DNA of 39,924 nt from Cognatundibacterium jejuense (lineage in GTDB: Bacteria > Pseudomonadota > Gammaproteobacteria > Burkholderiales > Burkholderiaceae_D): assembly GCF_014284255.1 (NCBI RefSeq), contig NZ_JACOFV010000025.1, forward strand, positions 1 to 39,924, written 5' to 3'. The first letter of the stretch is position 1. Each line of letters opens with the position of its first letter. The notes under the pieces are model-generated. The model worked only from the letters and a program-made list of their open reading frames with translations, did not search any database and was not told the DNA's origin. Position numbers and translations under genes: made by a program. Positions 34,549 to 39,924 of this stretch are shown one piece after another.

Positions 34549-34766
34549 GATCCTAATGCTCCAAAGTCTGGTTCAAACTCCGATTCGTTTTCTGATTTTA
34601 GCTGACCGTTCATACGGGCATGATGGTAGCTGATTGCCACTTTTGGGAAGCCGTTGATAGACTGCACGAAAGGCCAGCCATTCTTTTTCAACCATCGGCG
34701 CATACAAGCGAAGCTTTTCGGTTCGCATCCGATTAAATCGGATAATTGTTCAGCGGATAAATACAA
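34545..34766 (-). CDS. DUF4224 protein, small integrase-associated factor
   Basis: 73 residues beginning MYLSAEQLSDLIGCEP, with a helix-turn-helix-like MRRWLKKNGWPFVQSINGFPKVAISYHHAR, in the pattern of DUF4224 proteins that precede phage integrases. A role as excisionase or integrase regulator is plausible but unproven. The start is TTG 34766, with AGGAG about 9 bases upstream; no ATG is available. Overlaps the integrase start by 4 bases. Confidence 0.8.
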   Translation of the reverse strand: MYLSAEQLSDLIGCEPKSFACMRRWLKKNGWPFVQSINGFPKVAISYHHARMNGQLKSENESEFEPDFGALGS

Positions 34767-34889
34767 TTTTATTCACTCCTTTGAAGCACGATGCAGTAAT
34801 ATTTTTCAAACGGGTCAGTTTCATATCATTGTCTAACGATGCATTGTTGTTACTAACATTAACCTCTTTTTCATTAAGCTTTTTCATAC

Positions 34890-35030
34890 TTAACTTTTAA
34901 GTGGGTTGACAGAAACACCGCAGACACCAAAACGGTCATATGCATCGTTAAATACAGCGGCGGATTCCTGGGCAATCGCAAAGTATTTGTACTCGGCGGT
35001 CGCGGTTCTTACAGTGACTCGAAAGCTCAT
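34890..35030 (-). CDS. small phage-type protein, unknown function
   Basis: 46 residues from ATG 35030 (MSFRVTVRTATAEYKYFAIA), preceded by AAAGGA 9 bases upstream. A longer frame to 35072 would overlap the primase end without a better signal. Ends FGVCGVSVNPLKS. Small proteins of this wording occur in early regions of betaproteobacterial prophages by recollection; function unknown. It lies between the primase and DUF4224 genes on the same strand. Confidence 0.65.
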   Translation of the reverse strand: MSFRVTVRTATAEYKYFAIAQESAAVFNDAYDRFGVCGVSVNPLKS

Positions 35031-35061
35031 TGTGTAAATCCTTTCATTTAAAGGGATAGGC

Positions 35062-37734
35062 CTATTTTTCACGCTGAAACACCCAGCATTTCATCGAGCC
35101 GGATGGGGTGGCGAGGGGGGATTGGGTGCCGCGTAGGGCGCTGTTGACGACCTTTACATCGACGAACTTGCGGCGGCTGCTGGTTTTTAAGACCTTTTTC
35201 AAATCGCGCAGTGGCGGTACTTGTTGACGGCGTTCGGTGGCGACTTGCAGGAAATGATTCAGATTCACTGCTATCAGACCCGGGTCGCGGCTATGGTTCA
35301 GGATTGCCATATCACCGCCATCCAGATAGTCAAACGCTTCCCAGAATTCCTGTACCAACACGTGGTCGTTGTTGATGACTTGCTGACGCTCTCCGGCCAT
35401 TGCGATGATTTGCGCCTTGAGCGCGGCTTTCTGTTCGACCGTGAGCTTGATCACCAGGCTCAGTGCGTCAGCAATCGCCAGCATTTGTGCATGCGTTTCA
35501 GCAATCCGTGGCATCTTTACGTGCGGACTGGCGCGAAGTTCTTTGAGATAGAGCGGTGTCTTTTGCTTGATCTCAGCCATGATCGCTTTTTCGTGCTTGG
35601 TCGCGGCCAGGATGAAGCCTGACACTTCTTCACCGGATAAATACTTCAATTTATCCGCTGCCTCGCCGGAGGCCGCTGTCTGCGTCGAACGATCAAAGTA
35701 CAGATGCACAATCCGCGATAGGATCGCTTCGGACGCGTTGACTGGATTATTTTGACTGATTACGATCGCACCTCTGAACGGCGGTTCATAGGTTTCATTG
35801 CCACCCGTTGCCATCCCGCGTGCGCGGGTGCTGCGGCCGTTATAGGCGGTTTTTAATTCATCCCAGTCAAACGATTTGATATGGCTTTTGTCTTCACCCA
35901 TGCGTTCGCGGTCGGATTCGATCAGCACCACTGGCAAACAAGACACCTGGCTAAAATTACGCGCCCGCGCCGCCAGACTGGATTTGCTCGGATCAAACCC
36001 CTCGTAACCATTACGGCCAAATAGCTTCCACAAAAATTCGATCAGCGTCGATTTACCGGCACCGGCTTCACCAACCACTTCCAGAAACGGATACGATGAC
36101 TGTGCCGCACGGATCTGCTCAGCAAATAATGACCCAAACCAAAAGGTCAGCGCCGCCAAGCCTTTGGCGCCGAACGCCGTCCACAACAGATTGACCCAGT
36201 CCGTGCGGTACTCGTCGCGGTCGCGGTTAATCGTCAGATGCACCGATTTATTCAGTGACTTAATCGACAGCTTGCCAATATCAAAGAAATCCTCACCGTT
36301 GATCTCTGCCATCACGCCGTCTTTCATCGCCACGTCACCGAGCACATAGCAGCCATGTTCGATGCTGTAACCGATATAGTCGATCGTATCGACGCGCTGG
36401 ATGTTGTAGAGCTGATCGGCCAGAATCCGATCGAGCTGCAGACTACTGCCGCTAAACATCGCGCCTGCTGCCATGCCAAGCAAGCGCTTTTTGAATTCAG
36501 CTGAGCTGGAAATCTGCGACGCCGTGAACGTGTTTTTAACTGCCTTACCGTCATGGGGAAATTCAACGCGGAAGTAATACCAGCTCTCGCCGGTGATTAC
36601 GTTCTCCTGAAAATACAGCGCCGTCGGGTTGCAATTGGCGATCTGGCGCACCGTATTCGACTGCAGTAGCGCGGCTTCACGCAATGCGTATTCCGACAAA
36701 TTGGCATACTCGCCAGAATTTTCTTGCTCTTGGCGTACCTTGTTGTATTGCTCCAGATCGAGCCGGAACCAATACAAGCGATTTCCAAAATCAAAATAGA
36801 ACTCGCCCTGGTCGCCATGATGCATATACATCAGGATCGCTTTTTCTGACGCGGTTTTGGCGATCAGCAACGCGCCGTGGTAACGATAATTCTCTATATC
36901 GTTTTCGCTCAATGCATCGCGCTGAAATACATCGTTCCAGTCCAGTTTTGCCTTTCCACGTTGCGGTATTTGCGCCGCTGCGCACGTCCAACCGGCCGCA
37001 CGCGCCTTTTCGACATGCTTTTTAGTGAAATTACGACCGGCACTATCACCATCCAAAGCCCACACCAGCGTGCATTCTTGATCGCCACGCGCTGCCTGCA
37101 GCAGACGTAATGCTTCTTCCGGATAGTTATTGCACGACATCAGCGCAACCGCTGCAATACCCACATGCATCAACGCCAGCGCATCAAAGATGCCTTCGAC
37201 CAGCCAGATTTCTTTGACTGCTTGCAGCACCACGTTATCTGGCTTCCACCAGCTCCCGTAATAGCTCATACCGTACTTAAAATTTGCCTTTTTACTGAAA
37301 CGATGCGGCTGATCGATCAACCTTTCCCAGTAGCCGCTACCAAGCGGAAAGCGCACCGTCGCACTGCCGATGCGCAATTGGCTGTCGTAATAATTCTCCT
37401 GCGTGTACATGCCTTGCACTTTGGCGAGATCAAAGCCGCGACCGATCTTCATATACGCGTCGGCTGCCGCATGTGGATTTGGATTCTCTGGCGTTGCCTG
37501 ATAACGCTCCGACCATTTATCAAACAAATCCGGATAGAGCTCTTTGACGTGATAGACCTCGCCGCAATTATTTAATCGCCCACAACGCAAGATCCAAGGA
37601 TGATCGGCATTTGTGTACAGCTCCTTCTTTTGGCAAGAAGGGCAAACGCCGCCGCGCAACATGCCGCTTTTTTCTGGCTTGAATTTAAACTCCGCAAGCC
37701 GCGTGGTGATTTCTTTATGTAAGGACGCATCCAT
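35062..37734 (-). CDS. phage/satellite primase-helicase (zinc finger, TOPRIM, P-loop ATPase)
   Basis: 890 residues. Zinc ribbon Cys31, Cys34, Cys51, Cys57 (CPSC ... CGRLNNC), then a TOPRIM primase domain (IWLVEGIFDALAL near 172, LVWALDGDSAGRN near 221), and a C-terminal P-loop ATPase (GEAGAGKST near 555; Walker B-like VVLIESD near 600; an Arg-rich sensor region after it). The layout resembles replication proteins of P4-like satellites and of P2-like phages in Burkholderiales: it would prime and unwind the element's DNA. ATG 37734 (MDASLHKEITTRL) follows the preceding stop by 5 bases, implying coupled translation. This stretch is more GC-rich than the genes on either side of it. Confidence 0.9.
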   Translation of the reverse strand: MDASLHKEITTRLAEFKFKPEKSGMLRGGVCPSCQKKELYTNADHPWILRCGRLNNCGEVYHVKELYPDLFDKWSERYQATPENPNPHAAADAYMKIGRGFDLAKVQGMYTQENYYDSQLRIGSATVRFPLGSGYWERLIDQPHRFSKKANFKYGMSYYGSWWKPDNVVLQAVKEIWLVEGIFDALALMHVGIAAVALMSCNNYPEEALRLLQAARGDQECTLVWALDGDSAGRNFTKKHVEKARAAGWTCAAAQIPQRGKAKLDWNDVFQRDALSENDIENYRYHGALLIAKTASEKAILMYMHHGDQGEFYFDFGNRLYWFRLDLEQYNKVRQEQENSGEYANLSEYALREAALLQSNTVRQIANCNPTALYFQENVITGESWYYFRVEFPHDGKAVKNTFTASQISSSAEFKKRLLGMAAGAMFSGSSLQLDRILADQLYNIQRVDTIDYIGYSIEHGCYVLGDVAMKDGVMAEINGEDFFDIGKLSIKSLNKSVHLTINRDRDEYRTDWVNLLWTAFGAKGLAALTFWFGSLFAEQIRAAQSSYPFLEVVGEAGAGKSTLIEFLWKLFGRNGYEGFDPSKSSLAARARNFSQVSCLPVVLIESDRERMGEDKSHIKSFDWDELKTAYNGRSTRARGMATGGNETYEPPFRGAIVISQNNPVNASEAILSRIVHLYFDRSTQTAASGEAADKLKYLSGEEVSGFILAATKHEKAIMAEIKQKTPLYLKELRASPHVKMPRIAETHAQMLAIADALSLVIKLTVEQKAALKAQIIAMAGERQQVINNDHVLVQEFWEAFDYLDGGDMAILNHSRDPGLIAVNLNHFLQVATERRQQVPPLRDLKKVLKTSSRRKFVDVKVVNSALRGTQSPLATPSGSMKCWVFQREK

Positions 37735-37739
37735 ATTAT

Positions 37740-37991
37740 TTACTCAGTATCGCCGGCAGCCCGGCGTTTAAAATCGATTGCTGAAACGGTCGAGGTCACA
37801 CGTACACGCTTGGCCTGACGGGCGCGATCTTCATCCACCCACAAATTCGCAGGCACTTTGCCCCGCCAGCAATGCGCAATCACTGCCAACGTGCGCTGAA
37901 TCAAAGGTGACGCCTGTTCCAGCGGCACGGCCACACGCAAGGCGATACGCACTTGCTCTAATTCTTCTTTGCTGGCGGTTGGGTAGCTCAT
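37740..37991 (-). CDS. hypothetical element protein
   Basis: 83 residues (MSYPTASKEELEQVRIALRV), a helical N-terminal half and a basic C-terminal half (DEDRARQAKRVRV, DFKRRAAGD). No family recognised. It ends 5 bases before the primase start and is probably in the same operon; a DNA-binding or primase accessory role is only a guess from charge and position. Confidence 0.7.
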   Translation of the reverse strand: MSYPTASKEELEQVRIALRVAVPLEQASPLIQRTLAVIAHCWRGKVPANLWVDEDRARQAKRVRVTSTVSAIDFKRRAAGDTE

Positions 37992-38074
37992 AGGGATTTA
38001 GAAAAAAGGGACAAGGACATGGTCATCCGCAAAAAAAAAGGCAAAAAAAGTCCCGCACGCCTGATAACAGGCAT
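37988..38074 (-). CDS. possible 28-residue hydrophobic micro-protein
   Basis: ATG 38074 opens a frame (MPVIRRAGLFLPFFLRMTMS ...) that ends with TGA overlapping the next gene's ATG as ATGA. The Leu/Phe content comes from two T-runs and there is no ribosome binding site, so it may be chance. Confidence 0.2.
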   Translation of the reverse strand: MPVIRRAGLFLPFFLRMTMSLSLFSKSL

Positions 38075-38093
38075 GTTGATCATTCAAACGGGA
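38044..38093 (-). terminator. possible terminator or attenuator between ogr-like and downstream genes
   Basis: On the minus strand CCCG ... GCCTG-TTAT-CAGGC ... CGGG, with a T7 run after it and a T9 run nearby. The internal stem is short and the outer stem partly unpaired. It could limit primase expression relative to the small regulators. Confidence 0.4.
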
Positions 38094-38119
38094 TTGATTA
38101 AGTTAGATCGCGGTCAGCG

Positions 38120-38380
38120 CTATCCGGTCGATAAATTGAGCGACAACTGATTCAGCGCCGTAGCGCGCACTCGCTGAGAGATAGGGATGCGCAGCTCATA
38201 ATTAGGTGTGGCGGATAGTGATACCGTGCGCAGCACCTCAAGGCCTGCTACAAACACATGGCCGCATTCTTCGTTATTGCAGCGATAGGTAATTTCTTTG
38301 AACATCGCCGACATTGTGCGGCTCTTGATTGCACGAACGGTTTGTTCACAATGGGGGCAGGGTAGTCCGATGACTCTCAT
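38120..38380 (-). CDS. Ogr/Delta-like zinc-finger transcriptional activator
   Basis: 86 residues of the P2 Ogr / P4 Delta type: CPHC near residue 8 and CNNEECGHVF near residue 34 make the single zinc-binding set, followed by the Ogr-type ending with SPxxxxxIPI wording (YELRIPISQRVRA). Ogr activates P2 late promoters; Delta does so for P4 and for the helper's late genes. Its ATG overlaps the stop of the preceding 63-residue gene. This protein is the strongest link of the element to the P2/P4 group; the target late promoters are not in the window. Confidence 0.9.
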   Translation of the reverse strand: MRVIGLPCPHCEQTVRAIKSRTMSAMFKEITYRCNNEECGHVFVAGLEVLRTVSLSATPNYELRIPISQRVRATALNQLSLNLSTG

Positions 38381-38568
38381 TCTGGCTTCCTTTCGACGAC
38401 GACATACAGTGCACGACCGCGACCCGTCATTTGCTTAGACTGGCGTCGCAATCTTGATTTTGCTAACCACTCAGCGGTTTCCTCAATAGACGTTAAACCT
38501 TGCTGCAGACGGACTTGCTCAAGTAAAGCACGCTCACCATCATTGATTATTAATTGTTGAGTAGGCAT
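38377..38568 (-). CDS. small element protein upstream of ogr-like gene
   Basis: 63 residues (MPTQQLIINDGERALLEQVR), helical, ending in a basic stretch (RLRRQSKQMTGRGRALYVVV). No family recognised; resembles short DNA-binding or Rop-like phage proteins in size only. Overlaps the ogr-like start by 4 bases, so it is co-translated. Confidence 0.7.
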   Translation of the reverse strand: MPTQQLIINDGERALLEQVRLQQGLTSIEETAEWLAKSRLRRQSKQMTGRGRALYVVVERKPE

Positions 38569-38596
38569 CTTTTCGTCTGCTCTAGATAGACTGGCA

Positions 38597-38794
38597 TTAC
38601 GCCAATTTGCGGGTTACGCTGTCAGCATCACCGATACCAAGCAACGTTGCAGCTTCACGCAACACCAACTGGCGCAACAAAGTAGATGGCTGTTCGCCCT
38701 GGTAGTTCGCCAGAGCAGTGATCAGATCGTGCTCGTAATCATCAAAACGAAGGGTGATACGGTTGTCGCGGATACGTTTAGGATCGGGATACAT
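38597..38794 (-). CDS. ribbon-helix-helix-like small protein
   Basis: 65 residues (MYPDPKRIRDNRITLRFDDY): a short beta strand ITLRFDDYEHDLI, then two helices with YQGEQPSTLLRQLVLREA, the pattern of a ribbon-helix-helix/CopG-like DNA-binding dimer. GAGG precedes ATG 38794. It lies in tandem with another small protein of similar outline, so the two may have distinct or joint regulatory roles. Confidence 0.7.
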   Translation of the reverse strand: MYPDPKRIRDNRITLRFDDYEHDLITALANYQGEQPSTLLRQLVLREAATLLGIGDADSVTRKLA

Positions 38795-38805
38795 GGCAAC
38801 CTCGT

Positions 38806-39003
38806 TTACTGATTGGTAGCAAGTTCACGTTCATACTCAGCCAGGCCACGCAAAAAAATCATGCGTGCAAAAGCAGAGCGAGAACGAACTTCTTGCGATG
38901 CGTAGCGATCAGTTTTAACCAGCTCTTCGGCAGACAGCCGTAGCGCAAGCGGAACAGCTAAGGGAATTTTTGGTGCACGATGTGCGATATCAGGCTTAGT
39001 CAT
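38806..39003 (-). CDS. ribbon-helix-helix-like small protein, first gene of the leftward operon
   Basis: 65 residues; basic N-terminus (MTKPDIAHRAPKIPLAVPLA), a strand VPLALRLSAEEL and helices RYASQEVRSRSAFARMIFLRGL (quoted in part RSRSAFARMIFLRGL), as in ribbon-helix-helix proteins. No Shine-Dalgarno before ATG 39003. It is the first gene of the early operon, divergent from the XRE repressor 57 bases away, and may be the antagonist of that repressor (Cox/AlpA-like position), which is inference. Confidence 0.65.
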   Translation of the reverse strand: MTKPDIAHRAPKIPLAVPLALRLSAEELVKTDRYASQEVRSRSAFARMIFLRGLAEYERELATNQ

Positions 39004-39059
39004 AATGTATGATTAAGAATAGTTATGGGGTGTAGCTAATATAGTAAAGAATAATTTAC
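39004..39059. promoter_or_regulatory. divergent control region of the element
   Basis: 56 bases, very AT-rich. Rightward -10 candidate TATAGT (39040-39045). Two direct repeats AAGAATA(G/A)TT start at 39015 and 39047, 32 bp apart, about three helical turns, and are candidate operators of the XRE repressor. Confidence 0.5.
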
Positions 39060-39512
39060 ATGTCAACACAAAAAGATAAAGAAATATTTGGTTTTGGCGA
39101 CAGATTGACAGAGGAGCGCTTAAGACTTGGCTTTTCGCAAAAGGCTCTCGCAGCTATTTTGGAGAAGACATCGATGACTCAAATTAAATATGAGTCGGAA
39201 GAGACACGACCAGATATTGCTTATTTACTTGGACTAGATAAGCTGGGTGCGGACATTTATTACATTGTTACTGGTCAACGCTCAGAGAATAATCTTGCGA
39301 AAGACGAGCTCGAAATTTTAAACGGCTACCGTTCCCTCGATGACCGGGCGAAACGTGGCGTTTCTGGGATGATTCATGGGATGACTGAATCAGATGTGTC
39401 CTCAAGAGCGGTGTTTAAAGGGGAGGTTGGACAGGTAATACAAGGTAAGCAGGAAGTAAATGCACCGCTCGCTATCTCTATGGGAGACGGGAGAAAAAGT
39501 AAAAAGCAATAG
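39060..39512 (+). CDS. XRE-family (phage C-type) transcriptional repressor
   Basis: 150 residues. The helix-turn-helix spans residues ~12-60 (DRLTEERLRLGFSQKALAAI, then TSMTQIKYESEETRPDIAYL) with the DKLGADIYYIVTGQ segment typical of the C-type. The ~60-residue tail carries KGEVGQVIQGKQEVNAPLAI, with motif VGQVIQG. It should hold the element in the lysogenic state by repressing the leftward operon. Just before its stop is the A-rich run AAAAAGTAAAAAG. The next frame downstream repeats the VGQ motif. Confidence 0.88.
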   Translation: MSTQKDKEIFGFGDRLTEERLRLGFSQKALAAILEKTSMTQIKYESEETRPDIAYLLGLDKLGADIYYIVTGQRSENNLAKDELEILNGYRSLDDRAKRGVSGMIHGMTESDVSSRAVFKGEVGQVIQGKQEVNAPLAISMGDGRKSKKQ

Positions 39513-39797
39513 GCGCCGACATTCAAAAAGATTGCGCATCATGTCTAAATGTCGGCCAAGCGGTAGTTGGTTCAAATCACAATGGTCCAGCTCAAAACAA
39601 TGTGATGCACATCCATGTCAGTTCCACCACTGGGAAAACCGAGTGGTCGATTGATATGGAAAGTAATGCGAAACCTCTGGCAGGTAATAATCCAGTTTTA
39701 ATTCAAAATATCATTTACGGCGCTACTGTACCTGCTAAGAGAATTTCCTTGCCCATTCGTTTTTCGAAGGCACTTTATGATTTTTTAGGAGGGATAC
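39513..39797 (+). pseudogene. VGQ-motif membrane protein remnant, cut by IS3-family element
   Basis: In the frame one base back from the XRE gene, an open frame runs from a TAA at 39500-39502 to the IS boundary, without a normal start before ATG 39602. It encodes DCASCLNVGQAVVGSNHNG (39530-39586), MHIHVSSTTGKTEWSID and, near the end, a hydrophobic helix beginning ISLPIRFSKALYDFLGGIL. NVGQAVVG repeats the VGQVIQG of the XRE tail. After 39797 the frame reads into IS sequence and stops, so the C-terminus is lost. It may be a separate gene whose start is missing, or a frameshifted extension of the repressor. Function unknown. Confidence 0.5.
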
Positions 39798-39924
39798 TGA
39801 GCTTCCCCCGAAATTTAGTTCCCCAAAGGTGACGTAAAATAAACGTAACTTTGGAAAGACAAATGATGAACAGGATACCAAAAAAAGCTTACACCACCGA
39901 GTTTAAAGAACTGGCCGTTAAACG
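39798..39924 (+). mobile_element. left end of an IS3-family insertion sequence
   Basis: TGAGCTTCCCCCGAAATTTA at 39798 has the TG-starting, CCCC-rich form of an IS3-family terminus, and an orfA begins 65 bases later. The right end lies beyond the window. The boundary is inferred from the terminus and from the break in the membrane-protein frame. Confidence 0.75.
39863..39924 (+). CDS. IS3-family transposase OrfA, N-terminal fragment
   Basis: MMNRIPKKAYTTEFKELAVK is the usual beginning of the OrfA helix-turn-helix protein of IS3-family elements, which binds the terminal repeats. GGAAAG lies 7-10 bases before ATG 39863. The frame runs off the window. Confidence 0.8.
   Translation, partial: MMNRIPKKAYTTEFKELAVK

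Noticed and set aside
39551..39590. Resemblance of GGTTCAAATCACAATGGTCC to the tRNA-His 3' end, a possible attR
   Set aside because: Match is poor outside GGTTC and lies in a protein-coding frame before the IS; the true attR should carry an exact copy.

Overview
The window looks like a chromosomal stretch of a betaproteobacterium of the Oxalobacteraceae type (Undibacterium, Herminiimonas or Janthinobacterium relatives). The basis is gene content and protein character (long HrpA with DUF3418, ArgA of the fused kinase-like/GNAT type, YggX, DarP/PmbA, PurU, YaeQ, DusA), moderate GC and a tRNA-His of betaproteobacterial type. No database search was possible, so the genus is inference.

Layout. 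1-460: right end of an IS256-family insertion sequence and the 3' remnant of the gene it cut. 474-9378: housekeeping block with yggX, argA and a TPR/transglutaminase-like lipoprotein on the minus strand, hrpA on the plus strand, and a glutamate/dicarboxylate symporter on the minus strand. 9945-17359: SEC-C protein, hemerythrin-like protein behind a perfect FNR-type box, secreted M3 oligopeptidase, a bile-acid:sodium-symporter-family transporter paired with hydroxypyruvate isomerase, and an MDR oxidoreductase. 17621-24281: purU-yaeQ, a repeat-rich gap, the darP-mogA-esterase operon divergent from pmbA, and an M48 peptidase. 24715-30154: two small DMT-superfamily transporters, a small membrane protein and a 1360-residue SNF2-family helicase.

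30206-31678 is a compact phage-derived module: an S24/LexA-fold repressor and a GH19 endolysin-like enzyme, transcribed divergently from a control region with two near-identical palindromic operators and back-to-back promoters. dusA follows.

33279-39797 is an integrated element. tRNA-His (GTG) is followed at once by a tyrosine integrase, a DUF4224 protein, a primase-helicase, an Ogr/Delta zinc finger and small ribbon-helix-helix-like proteins, all on the minus strand. A divergent XRE repressor and a downstream truncated membrane-protein remnant lie on the plus strand. This gene set fits either the early region of a P2-like prophage or a P4-like satellite; structural genes, if any, lie beyond the window. 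An IS3-family element begins at about 39798 and interrupts the element.

The parts most worth a second look are the tRNA-linked element with its repeated VGQ motif across two reading frames, the S24/GH19 switch, and the FNR-hemerythrin promoter. I saw no CRISPR array, no rRNA and no recognisable complete defence system.
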